A DNA stretch of 6,827 nt from Urinicoccus sp. (GCA_029983435.1 JASBZN010000062.1:1-6827), one strand, 5' to 3'; shown: positions 1 through 6,417, counted from the first letter of the stretch. The notes: generated from the letters alone by a model not told the origin. Program-made: numbers and translations.

Positions 1-210
1 ATAGAGTAGGGCAGACCCATGACCGGCCGATAGGACAAAACGATCTCGGTTGGGCCATTTAGGATCTTTCGGCGTTACATTTAAAAATTCCGACCAACAT
101 GTATAGGCAAAGGGAGCTGCCCCCAAAGGAAGTCCTGGATGGCCAGAATTTGCCTTTTCAATTGCATCGACACTTAACATGCGCACTGTATCAATTACTT
201 TTTGATTCAT
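1..210 (-). CDS. tkt: Transketolase, N-terminal 70 codons (cut by window edge)
   Basis: Transketolase is a cytoplasmic thiamine-diphosphate enzyme that moves two-carbon ketol units between sugar phosphates in the non-oxidative pentose phosphate pathway. The frame is open from an ATG at 210-208 to base 1 and gives exactly 70 codons. Visible family marks are [12 protein letters not shown] at residues 22-33 (His24 matches the conserved cofactor-pocket histidine) and the segment W52[18 protein letters not shown] to residue 70, with the second conserved histidine at 64. The SGHPGLPLG form belongs to full-length, single-chain transketolases of about 660 residues, not to the split two-subunit type. 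The start lies 20 nt inside the end of the preceding tagA gene, and a ribosome binding site AGGGAGG at 229-223 lies 12 nt upstream. This gene is therefore the downstream continuation of the wall-polysaccharide operon. The catalytic and C-terminal domains are outside the window. Identity is very likely; completeness of the gene cannot be judged. Confidence 0.93.
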   Translation of the reverse strand, partial: MNQKVIDTVRMLSVDAIEKANSGHPGLPLGAAPFAYTCWSEFLNVTPKDPKWPNRDRFVLSAGHGSALLY

Positions 211-985
211 TTTTATTTAAATCCTCCCTAACAATTTTCACTTCATTTGACTTAAAAATTACCCGCATTAAAAACTTTGGAATAGCCAATTGCCTTTTCC
301 AACGACTGGGATTGGTTATCAAGCGATAAAACCACTCTAAATGAAAACGAATAAAAAAGTCTGGTGCCCGTTTTTGTTCTTTGGCTAAGATATTTAGGAC
401 TCCGCCATTTCCAATCCATACTCCTTGTTTTAAAACCTCCATTGCCTTATGGATAAAAACTTCTTGGATGGGAAAACCCAGACCTACAAAAATAATATCT
501 GGTTGAAGCTTACGAATTTCTTCGATTAAGGCCTTTTCATCAGAGGTTAAGTCTTCTCCTAGCTTGCTTTTTTCAAAGTAACCATGATGGGTTCCTACGA
601 GCTTGAGACCAGGATAGTCCTTTTGAACTTCTTCTCCTGCTTGCTTGGCGATTGGCTCTTTTCCCCCTAAAAAGTATACCCTATATCCTTGGTCCTGTGC
701 AAACTTTAAAAGGTCCAAACTGACGTCGTACCCTGTTACCCTTTCCTCCAAGGGAATCTTATTTAATTTTGCTCCAATAACCAAGCCGATTCCGTCGGCA
801 ATTCGGACATCTCCAGAGTTTAACAGTTCCCTTATCCAAACCTCCTTGGCTGCCTCCATGACAATCTCGGTATTGGGGGTGTAAATTTTTGTTGGGCGCC
901 CTTCCCTTAGGGCCTGGTCTAAATATTTCTGAACCTGGCCTCGGCTGCAGGCTTGAACCCTCGTTCCAAAAAAGGAAACTTCCAT
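191..985 (-). CDS. tagA: WecG/TagA/CpsF family glycosyltransferase (GT26)
   Basis: Family GT26 enzymes transfer N-acetylmannosamine (TagA) or a related aminosugar from a UDP-sugar to a lipid-diphosphate-GlcNAc primer at the inner face of the membrane, an early step of wall polysaccharide synthesis. The 264-aa length fits. Visible motifs are YTPN at residues 35-38 (Thr36 is at the conserved active-site threonine), ADGIG at 63-67 (Asp64 is the expected catalytic base), ERVTGYD at 81-87, FLGG at 105-108, VGLGFPIQE at 167-175 and LEWFYRL at 216-222. A basic C-terminal tail after about residue 225 matches the appendage that contacts the membrane in this family. The GxPxQExW motif is slightly divergent (Ile for the usual Lys, Phe for Trp). 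The ATG start has GGAGG at 996-992 with a 6-nt spacer, 1 nt after the csaB stop. The pairing with csaB points to ManNAc-containing, pyruvylated polysaccharide; the exact donor sugar is inferred. Confidence 0.93.
   Translation of the reverse strand: MEVSFFGTRVQACSRGQVQKYLDQALREGRPTKIYTPNTEIVMEAAKEVWIRELLNSGDVRIADGIGLVIGAKLNKIPLEERVTGYDVSLDLLKFAQDQGYRVYFLGGKEPIAKQAGEEVQKDYPGLKLVGTHHGYFEKSKLGEDLTSDEKALIEEIRKLQPDIIFVGLGFPIQEVFIHKAMEVLKQGVWIGNGGVLNILAKEQKRAPDFFIRFHLEWFYRLITNPSRWKRQLAIPKFLMRVIFKSNEVKIVREDLNKNESKSN
223..229 (-). promoter_or_regulatory. Ribosome binding site of tkt, inside tagA
   Basis: AGGGAGG on the minus strand, 12 nt before the tkt ATG at 210. It lies within the last codons of tagA (encoding VRED), so translation of tkt can start before tagA translation ends. 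The spacer is a little longer than the 6 nt seen for neighbouring genes. It fixes the tkt start because no other start with a comparable site gives the conserved N-terminus. Confidence 0.75.
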
Positions 986-986
986 C

Positions 987-2075
987 TTATTCCTCCAATA
1001 AGTCTTCTAGTACTTTTTGATTTTCGTCGGTTCTTTCTTCTAAAATCTTACGCTTTTCTCTTAAAAATTCTCGAGCCTGGTCCTTATCATAAATAGCTTC
1101 CACCTTTTCCACCAGGTCTTGGACCTGAAAATTCTCTGTGGTAAAGTAGGTCTCCATCTCTAAATCCTTCACTAAGCCCTCTACCTTGGGGTCATAACTA
1201 ATGGGAACCATAGGAACTGCCCTGGAAACTCCATAAATCAACCCGTGGAGCCGCATGGGAATAAAGGCACTTAAAATATCTACGCAAGCCAACATTTCAT
1301 CCACAGCAATTTTTTCATCCACTAGGGTCACCTGGTTTAAGTCCTCTAGCCCTGCCATTAATTCCTTGAAATATTGGGCATCTTGGGGATAGAAGAGAGG
1401 GAGTAAAAGGAGCTGATGTCCTCGATCAACAAGTTCTTTTAATAAACTTTGAAATTTTTCCTTTAAATCTTCTGGTTCCGACCAATCTCTCAGGGCCAAA
1501 CCAATGTATTTTTTTCTAGGATCAATCCCTAAATGGAAAAATAGATTCTCTCTAGCTGGACCCTCTAAGGGTTTTAACCGATAGACAGGATCCGCTGTGA
1601 TTTGAAGCTTAGGCTTTGTAACCCCAATATTCTTTACAAAATCATAGGACATTTGATCCCTTAAGGTAATGACATCCACCTTATTTAAAATCCTAGCCGT
1701 CACCCATCGGTTAAAAGAACTTTTAATGGGCCCAATGCCATTGGCCAAAAGATAGACCTTTTTCTTTTTCAACTTTGCCAGAAAAATAAGGCCCAGATAA
1801 TAGTAAAGGCTTCTAGTAGATGTGACATCTTGTAGAAGAGACCCTCCTCCGCTAATTAAAATATCACAATTTTTAATGGCGCGAAAAACCCTCTTTAAGT
1901 GAAAGCGGTCCACCGCCTTGACCTGGTAGTGAGCTCGAGTTTTCTTTGGATTATTCGATAGTACTGTAATATCAAATTTTTCATTGTGGCGGACGTCTTT
2001 TAAAATAGCTTCTAAAATTGCATCGTCACCACTGTTATCAAAGCCATAGTAGCCGCTAAAAAGGAGTTTAGTCAT
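987..2075 (-). CDS. csaB: Polysaccharide pyruvyl transferase CsaB
   Basis: CsaB adds a pyruvate ketal, from phosphoenolpyruvate, to a sugar (typically ManNAc) of the secondary cell wall polysaccharide; this modification is what SLH domains of surface proteins bind. The 362-aa protein starts with a CsaB-like N-terminus containing GYYGFDNSGDDAIL (residues 8-21). It continues with SGGGSLLQD at 75-83, NGIGP at 112-116, ADPV at 161-164, ALRDW at 194-198 and MRLHGLIYG at 274-282, the conserved late Arg-His motif of the pyruvyl transferase family. No membrane segment is evident, so it should act in the cytoplasm on lipid-linked intermediates. The ATG at 2075 has GGAGG at 2086-2082 with a 6-nt spacer and overlaps the end of the upstream wzy-like gene by 8 nt; tagA follows after 1 nt. 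The family call is firm; the acceptor sugar is inferred from the tagA neighbour. No SLH-domain protein is visible here. Confidence 0.93.
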   Translation of the reverse strand: MTKLLFSGYYGFDNSGDDAILEAILKDVRHNEKFDITVLSNNPKKTRAHYQVKAVDRFHLKRVFRAIKNCDILISGGGSLLQDVTSTRSLYYYLGLIFLAKLKKKKVYLLANGIGPIKSSFNRWVTARILNKVDVITLRDQMSYDFVKNIGVTKPKLQITADPVYRLKPLEGPARENLFFHLGIDPRKKYIGLALRDWSEPEDLKEKFQSLLKELVDRGHQLLLLPLFYPQDAQYFKELMAGLEDLNQVTLVDEKIAVDEMLACVDILSAFIPMRLHGLIYGVSRAVPMVPISYDPKVEGLVKDLEMETYFTTENFQVQDLVEKVEAIYDKDQAREFLREKRKILEERTDENQKVLEDLLEE

Positions 2076-3384
2076 AGGCTTCCTCCTTTCTTTCGATTTT
2101 GATTAAACTATAAATTATAGCAATCAAGAGCCAAACCGTTAGGGTGATTTTTGTTAAGTAGAGGATGTTCTCAAACATTCCATGGACAAAAACCCCGAAC
2201 AGTCCAGCCAAGGCAGCTGCTCCTAAGATCCTTATTTGCTTGTCTTTAGATTTTATTAAATATCGATAGCCCAGGATAAAGATCCCCAGGATAAAAATTA
2301 AAAAGAAGATCGTCCCAAATAAACTTAATTCCGCCGTCAGCTCTAAATAGGTGTTGTGGGCATGGAAGGTAGGATAAATGGGATTGTAGTTTTCATAAAC
2401 GGCCTTAAAAGGTCGGTGTCCTAGCCCCAAACCATAGGGATGGTCCTTGATAATATCCAAGGTGGTCCTCCAAATATTAAAGCGATAGGAAGTGGAGGTA
2501 TCAGAAAAGTTTAGAATACTTTGGAGTCGATTGATAAAACCTTGGGGCGCCAAAGAAATAAGCCCCCCTACCAAGGGGATCCCCAAAAGAAAGAGTCTCT
2601 TTTTAAGTAAAAAGATAAAACAGGCAAGGCCTGCAAAAAAACCAATAAGGCCTCCCCGGCTCAGGGTAAAGAAAAGGGCTACACAACCAGTGAGAAAAAC
2701 GAGTCCGTAAAAAATCTTTCGTTTGTCAGACTTTCCACTGACCACTAGGCCCAAGGCCAAAGGTAGGGTCATCACTAGGTATTCTGCAAAAATATTGGGA
2801 TTGCCAAAAACAGAATAAATTCGAACCCGGATATTGGGGTTGTTTTCCACATCCACCCAATCTTTAGACATCTCTGCCCCTGTAAAAATTTGACTGACCC
2901 CGTAAAGGGACAAAAGAAAAGTTCCCATCATAAGGGCAAAGACCAGGGTATAGAGATCTTTTTTTGTTTCTACCAAGGATAGCATGGTTAGGAATAGTAA
3001 AAATCCTCCAAAGTGAATGGCCAAATCCCGCAAGCTACCTTGAACCATACTACTGGTAAGGGTGGCTATAAAAAGTAACAAGAGCCAAAGATACACCAAG
3101 CTCTCCTTGGAGCTAAAATAGAGTTTACAGTCTTCCCGAAAATACCCAAGAAGGATTATTAAGATTCCATAGGTCATAGCCAGTCCTAAGCTTAAAAGAT
3201 CTGGTAAAAATCCATAGGAAAAAATAACAAGTCCTAGAGCTCCTAAGGGATGGAAAAAAGTTCCAATAAAAAAGATAAATCCCAAGAGAAAGACCAGAGC
3301 CAAGGGTGCTTTTAACAAAAAAGCCAGAATGAGAAAAACCAAAGCCACAAAGCCGTTGACTAAAAATTCTTTAGATTGGGTCAT
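2068..3384 (-). CDS. O-antigen ligase/polymerase family membrane protein (Wzy_C)
   Basis: A polytopic membrane protein of 438 aa with the marks of the Wzy/WaaL superfamily, which polymerises or ligates lipid-linked glycans on the outer face of the cytoplasmic membrane. Hydrophobic stretches suggest about ten to twelve membrane spans. Family marks are GNPNIFAEYL (residues 194-203), FTLSRGG (239-245), the segment IW-TLDIIKDHPYGLGLG that opens the large outer loop (304-322), and HAHNTYLELTAEL (341-353). Sequence alone does not separate polymerase from ligase activity. I chose the ATG at 3384 because GAGGAGG at 3397-3391 lies 6 nt upstream. The frame also opens at TTG 3405 and ATG 3399, but these overlap or precede that site and have none of their own. 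The chosen start overlaps the upstream gene by 14 nt, and the stop overlaps csaB by 8 nt. In this operon the likely substrate is the pyruvylated wall polysaccharide. Confidence 0.88.
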   Translation of the reverse strand: MTQSKEFLVNGFVALVFLILAFLLKAPLALVFLLGFIFFIGTFFHPLGALGLVIFSYGFLPDLLSLGLAMTYGILIILLGYFREDCKLYFSSKESLVYLWLLLLFIATLTSSMVQGSLRDLAIHFGGFLLFLTMLSLVETKKDLYTLVFALMMGTFLLSLYGVSQIFTGAEMSKDWVDVENNPNIRVRIYSVFGNPNIFAEYLVMTLPLALGLVVSGKSDKRKIFYGLVFLTGCVALFFTLSRGGLIGFFAGLACFIFLLKKRLFLLGIPLVGGLISLAPQGFINRLQSILNFSDTSTSYRFNIWRTTLDIIKDHPYGLGLGHRPFKAVYENYNPIYPTFHAHNTYLELTAELSLFGTIFFLIFILGIFILGYRYLIKSKDKQIRILGAAALAGLFGVFVHGMFENILYLTKITLTVWLLIAIIYSLIKIERKEEAYD

Positions 3385-3883
3385 GGTCTTCCTCCTCATA
3401 GACAAGGTCTCGTCCCCACAATAGGAGACGGTAGCAAAGAGAGCTTTCTTTATTTTTTAAAGCTAGAGATAAAATAAAAAGAAAGACCCCAAAGCCAAGG
3501 ATAAAGAAAGCTTTTTTCCCAGGATAGAGGATGAAAACCCCCAGTCCCCAAAGGAAAAGGGTCATTCCCAAGGCTCGGAAAGCTCCTTGAAAGTTTCTAA
3601 ACTGGTCTATGTATTGATAAAGTAAGGATTCTTTCAGGCAAGAAAATTCCTTCACTTTTTTTCTCTTATTTATTTTTGTATAGAGTCCCTGAATCCCCCT
3701 AGATAAATGGGCATCCTCCATGAGTTGGCAACTTAAATGTGCTAAGAAAGTTCCCCCCAGTAAACAGGAAAAAACCTGGCCTAAATTTCCCAGAATTCCA
3801 TGCAAAATAGACCCCTGGTACCAGGTATCTAAAACCCTCAATAGGAAACGGACACAAGATATCAGCACACTGTTTTTCAGCAT
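3371..3883 (-). CDS. Unrecognised small membrane protein (170 aa)
   Basis: I do not recognise a family. The protein has two clear membrane segments close together, roughly residues 103-120 and 124-142 joined by a short PGKK turn, which suggests a hairpin with both ends on the same side. The N-terminal half carries a weaker hydrophobic or amphipathic stretch around 33-51, then a very basic patch INKRKKVKEF (71-80). The C-terminus is acidic (EEEDHDP). Five cysteines (10, 40, 52, 82, 150) are scattered and form no obvious metal motif. The ATG at 3883 is preceded by AAGGAG at 3897-3892 with an 8-nt spacer, and lies 15 nt after the DUF4330 stop. Its last 14 nt are shared with the Wzy-like gene, so the two are probably translated together. 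A role as partner or accessory of the polymerase/ligase is inference from position only. It is a real gene by its ribosome binding site, its length and its place in the tight operon. Confidence 0.75.
   Translation of the reverse strand: MLKNSVLISCVRFLLRVLDTWYQGSILHGILGNLGQVFSCLLGGTFLAHLSCQLMEDAHLSRGIQGLYTKINKRKKVKEFSCLKESLLYQYIDQFRNFQGAFRALGMTLFLWGLGVFILYPGKKAFFILGFGVFLFILSLALKNKESSLCYRLLLWGRDLVYEEEDHDPI
3391..3397 (-). promoter_or_regulatory. Ribosome binding site deciding the start of the Wzy-like gene
   Basis: GAGGAGG on the minus strand, 6 nt before ATG 3384. It lies inside the end of the upstream 170-aa gene (encoding YEEED). It favours the 438-aa product over longer versions starting at TTG 3405 or ATG 3399, and the 14-nt gene overlap suggests translational coupling. 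Confidence 0.75.
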
Positions 3884-3898
3884 GGTGCCTGCTCCTTC

Positions 3899-4393
3899 CT
3901 ATTTCCCGTCATGAAACGCCGACATATCCATACAGGTTCCATAAAAAGTATTTCTCTTGGTCTTTAGACGATATTCACTTCCCACTCGGGTTGGCTCTCC
4001 ACCTACTAGGTAGGCTTCCGAACTGTCTACAAAATCCACCTTCACCTTAATATAGGCTTGGTACTTATTGGGAACAGGTGCATCCACCCATTGTCCTTGG
4101 TATTCCACTAAGTCAGTAAAAGGTTCCACCTTCACATCCTCAATTGTCCCCACGTAGGTTCCCTTGTCGTAATGGTAAAGGGCATCTCCTGGAACCATTT
4201 GGTCAATGGAAACTTTTCGAATATTGGTTACAAGATAAGTTACTGTTCCTTCTTTGGTGGCTTCTGCTGTGGGGATTTTATTTTCAAATTTTTTCACACC
4301 ACTAACAATGGCAAAAACCACTATCAGTATAAATAATAGGTCAATGATATTTATTAGGCCAAACAAACGCCCCTTCTTATCAATTATCTTCAA
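3899..4393 (-). CDS. DUF4330 family membrane-anchored protein
   Basis: A 164-aa protein with the typical DUF4330 beginning: KIIDKKGRLFGLINIIDLL (residues 2-20) running into one membrane span at about 14-34. The rest (about 35-164) is hydrophilic and beta-rich in appearance and is expected outside the membrane; it includes VPGDALY (67-73), GTIEDVKVEP (82-91) and a C-terminal RLKTKRNTFYGT (142-153). The family has no established function. In Clostridia I associate it with surface-polysaccharide clusters, and here it sits between the GT4 and Wzy-like genes, 3 nt after the former. The start is a TTG (4393-4391), supported by AGGAGAGG at 4411-4404 and by alignment with the usual family N-terminus; no ATG exists upstream in a better position. 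A scaffold or regulatory part of the export/polymerisation machinery is plausible but inferred. Confidence 0.82.
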   Translation of the reverse strand: MKIIDKKGRLFGLINIIDLLFILIVVFAIVSGVKKFENKIPTAEATKEGTVTYLVTNIRKVSIDQMVPGDALYHYDKGTYVGTIEDVKVEPFTDLVEYQGQWVDAPVPNKYQAYIKVKVDFVDSSEAYLVGGEPTRVGSEYRLKTKRNTFYGTCMDMSAFHDGK

Positions 4394-4396
4394 GCT

Positions 4397-5512
4397 TTAC
4401 TTTCCTCTCCTAAGTATTTCATCGTAAATCGCTTCATGGGTTTTGGCCATGGATTCGATGCTAAATTTTTCTTCCACCCGTTGGTAGAAATTTTCCCCCA
4501 TTTTTTTTACTTCTTGGGGGTTGCGATAGCAGGTTATCAAAAACTTTTTTAGGTCTTCAGGATTCCCTGGTTCAAAGAGATAGCCATCTTGACCATGTCG
4601 GACCATTTCAGGAATCCCTCCACTCTTGGTGGCAAGGGCTGGTTTTTTCTCCTTGGCCCCTTCTAAAAGAGCATAGGGGAAACTTTCACTCCGAGAGCAA
4701 AGAATGTTGACATCTATCAATTGGTAGAGGGAATAAGGATCTTCAATACTTCCCAAAAAGAAAATATCCTCCTCCAAGTCGTACCGCTTCACCAGCTCTT
4801 CCAATTTACTTCGCTCTGGCCCCGTTCCTGCAATAAGTAGACGTGCCTTTCCCTTTAACTGGCTCCGATGAAAAGCCTCTATCAAGGTTTTGTGGTCCTT
4901 GTTGGCATCTAAACGTGCCACAATTCCAAAGGTGAATTTTTCTTGGTTTGACAAATGATGCCTTTTCAAAAACTCTTCTGGGCTCACTTTCACCTCTGGG
5001 CTATGGATGTCGATTCCGTTATAGATTACAAAAATTCGATCTTTCGGAAATCCTCGATCGATGAGCATTTTTTTAAAGTTTTCCGTCACGGCAATATAGT
5101 AGTCAAACTTTTTCAGGGCATAACTATTTAAAGGCGTAAACACCTTGTCCTTGAAAAAATTCCCCTTAAAATCCATCCGATAGTCACTGTGAATCGTCGT
5201 TAGCTTCGGCTGGTCTCCCTTGAAAAAAAGCGCATTAAAATTGGCACGAGCTCCATGGCAATGTAAAATATCCGCTTCCATTTCTTGAGCTCTTTGGGAC
5301 ACCTTTTTCATAACACCAATGTCAAGACGATTTCTTTGTTCAATGACTTCAATATTAATCCCCAAATTTTTCCCTTGTTGGTAAAAAGTATCGTTAATAA
5401 AACAAATAATTTTTGCTTGATAATGACCCTTTAACCCTTGCATTAAGGCATAGAGATGGGTTTTTGCTCCTCCTGCATCGCCTCCGCTAATTAAGTGGAG
5501 AACTGACTTCAT
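4397..5512 (-). CDS. GT4 family glycosyltransferase
   Basis: A 371-aa retaining GT-B glycosyltransferase, expected to transfer a sugar from a nucleotide donor to the lipid-linked wall glycan on the cytoplasmic side. The N-terminal acceptor domain begins with ISGGDAGGAKTHL (residues 8-20), the GG-rich loop of GT4 enzymes, and has CHGARANF at 85-92. The donor domain shows YNGID (164-168), GIVARLDANKDH (196-207), IAGTGPE (227-233), FFLGSIEDPY (251-260) and the E-x7-E motif with Glu276 and Glu284 in SESFPYALLEGA, followed by SGGIPEMV (297-304) and DGYLFEPGNPEDL (309-321). Length and motif order are complete. ATG 5512 has AAAGGAG at 5525-5519 with a 6-nt spacer. It is 11 nt after the exported-protein gene and 3 nt before the DUF4330 gene. 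The donor and acceptor cannot be read from sequence; context suggests the secondary cell wall polysaccharide repeat unit. Confidence 0.92.
   Translation of the reverse strand: MKSVLHLISGGDAGGAKTHLYALMQGLKGHYQAKIICFINDTFYQQGKNLGINIEVIEQRNRLDIGVMKKVSQRAQEMEADILHCHGARANFNALFFKGDQPKLTTIHSDYRMDFKGNFFKDKVFTPLNSYALKKFDYYIAVTENFKKMLIDRGFPKDRIFVIYNGIDIHSPEVKVSPEEFLKRHHLSNQEKFTFGIVARLDANKDHKTLIEAFHRSQLKGKARLLIAGTGPERSKLEELVKRYDLEEDIFFLGSIEDPYSLYQLIDVNILCSRSESFPYALLEGAKEKKPALATKSGGIPEMVRHGQDGYLFEPGNPEDLKKFLITCYRNPQEVKKMGENFYQRVEEKFSIESMAKTHEAIYDEILRRGK
4404..4411 (-). promoter_or_regulatory. Ribosome binding site supporting a TTG start (DUF4330 gene)
   Basis: AGGAGAGG on the minus strand, 10 nt before TTG 4393, lying in the last codons of the glycosyltransferase gene. 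It supports the rare TTG start of the DUF4330 gene, whose predicted N-terminus matches the family from the first residues. Confidence 0.65.
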
Positions 5513-5523
5513 AAATGGCTCCT

Positions 5524-5943
5524 TTATTTTAAACGGTAGGATCCCCGAACTAACACGAGGGCACCTGTCTTTGCTAATAGGCCACGTCCATCGCTTCTTG
5601 GAATAAATAGTAAGTGGTCCCTTTTGACGTTTTCTGCATGCTTGATATCCCGGCCTTGGGTCACATCACTAAGACCGCCTAAGTCTGTTGCAATGGCTGT
5701 TACTTCCCCAGACCTTAAAATCAATTCACTCCCTGCTGCAGCAATAATCCGATCCCCTTTTTTTAATTCCACTAACTTCATTTCGTTTCCTGTGGCGACG
5801 CCACTGCCTGTATTTTTAAGTTGTGCTAATTTTTCATTTAAATAAGAAACGGTCACAACCGGATCGTCTTTTGTCCCGTATACAGCAGTGCCTCCTATTA
5901 AAGCGATTCCTGCTAATGCTAGAATTGCAAATGTCTTTTTCAT
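5524..5943 (-). CDS. Small exported protein of unknown function, first gene of the wall operon
   Basis: A 139-aa protein with a Sec signal peptide: KK at residues 2-3, hydrophobic core FAILALAGIALIGG (5-18), and a likely cut after VYG (about residue 23). There is no cysteine for a lipobox. The mature part begins TKDDPVVTVSYLNEKLAQL (24-42), then KLVELKKGDRIIAAAGSELILRSG (56-79), DLGGLSDVTQGRDI (87-100), a HLLFIPRSDGRGL stretch (110-122), and ends GALVLVRGSYRLK (127-139). I have a general memory of similar short exported Firmicutes proteins (DPVV-SYL near the start, GG-LSDVT-G and LL-IPR-DGRG later), but no function is established to my knowledge. ATG 5943 has AGGAGG at 5955-5950 with a 6-nt spacer. 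It is the first gene after the operon promoter, so its level should track the polysaccharide genes. A surface or wall role is inferred. Confidence 0.85.
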   Translation of the reverse strand: MKKTFAILALAGIALIGGTAVYGTKDDPVVTVSYLNEKLAQLKNTGSGVATGNEMKLVELKKGDRIIAAAGSELILRSGEVTAIATDLGGLSDVTQGRDIKHAENVKRDHLLFIPRSDGRGLLAKTGALVLVRGSYRLK

Positions 5944-5963
5944 AATCGTCCTCCTTTTTTTCT

Positions 5964-5972
5964 ATTATACCA
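5964..5972 (-). promoter_or_regulatory. Extended -10 promoter of the wall-polysaccharide operon
   Basis: On the minus strand TGG-TATAAT: perfect -10 hexamer at 5969-5964 with the TG of an extended -10 at 5972-5971. No good -35 hexamer is found 16-18 nt upstream (sequence there is near CTACTA), which fits an extended -10 promoter. Transcription would start near 5957, leaving a leader of only about 14 nt before the ATG at 5943, just enough for the AGGAGG site. It is the only promoter I can see for the eight-gene run down to tkt. Confidence 0.7.
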
Positions 5973-5984
5973 AAAAACACCCTC

Positions 5985-6024
5985 ATTAGTAGGAAATCCG
6001 ACTAATTTTCTTGTTTAGACTAAT
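5985..6024. repeat. Three ATTAGT/ACTAAT boxes upstream of the operon promoter
   Basis: ATTAGT at 5985-5990, ACTAAT at 6001-6006 (inverted to the first, 10-nt loop), and GACTAAT again at 6018-6024, a direct copy of 6000-6006 offset by 18 nt. The first box falls where the missing -35 hexamer would be. This could be a regulator site, but the boxes are short and the region is AT-rich, so chance is possible. Confidence 0.3.
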
Positions 6025-6033
6025 ATCTTCATG

Positions 6034-6061
6034 AAAAAGCACCCCTTCAGGGGTGCTTTTT
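6034..6061. terminator. Intrinsic terminator after ndoA (sequence symmetric, may work both ways)
   Basis: Perfect 12-bp inverted repeat, arms 6034-6045 and 6050-6061 with a 4-nt loop (TTCA); the GC core is GCACCCC/GGGGTGC. On the minus strand the stem is followed by a T-run formed by its own outer arm, 12 nt after the ndoA stop codon at 6073. It separates ndoA transcription from the wall operon, whose promoter follows about 60 nt later. Confidence 0.93.
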
Positions 6062-6072
6062 CTATGTAGGCG

Positions 6073-6417
6073 TTATTTTAAACCCAAACTGATTCGTGCG
6101 GCCTTCTCAATGTCTTGCATTGTGTCTTCCTTAAAAAAACCAATTTTATCGCGAAGTCTTTTCTTATCTATGGTACGAATTTGTTCCAAAAGGACGACAG
6201 AATTTTTGGGTAAGCCAAACTCTTCTGATCTGACACCAACATGGGTTGGCAGCTTGGCCTTGTTTAATTGAGAAGTAATTGCAGCGACAATGGTTGTTGG
6301 TGAATATTTGTTGCCAACGTCATTTTGCATAATGACGACAGGCCTTACGCCTCCTTGTTCTGAGCCCACGACAGGGCTTAGATCCGCATAATATAAATCT
6401 CCACGCTTCACTATCAT
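6073..6417 (-). CDS. ndoA: Endoribonuclease toxin NdoA (EndoA, MazF family)
   Basis: A 114-aa MazF-type mRNA interferase; the Bacillus subtilis relative cleaves single-stranded RNA at UACAU and is held inactive by an antitoxin. The N-terminus [19 protein letters not shown] (residues 2-20) and EQGGVRPV (20-27) are almost identical in pattern to B. subtilis NdoA, as are [16 protein letters not shown] (45-60) and [13 protein letters not shown] (76-88). The catalytic residues of the Bacillus enzyme are present at the same numbers: Arg25, Thr48 and Gln79. The protein looks intact and active. ATG 6417 is preceded by AAGGTGAG at 6428-6421. A perfect consensus promoter lies upstream and a strong terminator downstream, so it forms its own transcription unit. 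Oddly, no antitoxin gene precedes it: the next gene upstream is nnrD, where Firmicutes usually have an antitoxin gene (often with alr) directly before the toxin. Confidence 0.95.
   Translation of the reverse strand: MIVKRGDLYYADLSPVVGSEQGGVRPVVIMQNDVGNKYSPTTIVAAITSQLNKAKLPTHVGVRSEEFGLPKNSVVLLEQIRTIDKKRLRDKIGFFKEDTMQDIEKAARISLGLK

Noticed and set aside
99..329. Plus-strand reading frame of 76 codons
   Set aside because: It lies opposite the start of tkt and the end of tagA, has no ribosome binding site and no recognisable protein features.
645..884. Plus-strand reading frame opposite tagA
   Set aside because: Shadow of a well-supported minus-strand gene; composition and lack of a ribosome binding site argue against coding.
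2492..2710. Plus-strand reading frame opposite the Wzy-like gene
   Set aside because: Very rich in Lys/Arg/Pro as expected for the reverse of a membrane protein gene; no start signal.
3720..3914. Plus-strand reading frame opposite the 170-aa membrane protein gene
   Set aside because: No ribosome binding site, no family resemblance, and it runs against the operon.
5624..5845. Plus-strand reading frame opposite the exported-protein gene
   Set aside because: Shadow frame; the minus-strand gene has a signal peptide, promoter and ribosome binding site.
6053..6271. Plus-strand reading frame opposite ndoA, considered as a possible antitoxin
   Set aside because: It starts within the terminator arm, has no ribosome binding site, and does not resemble a ribbon-helix-helix or MazE-type antitoxin.
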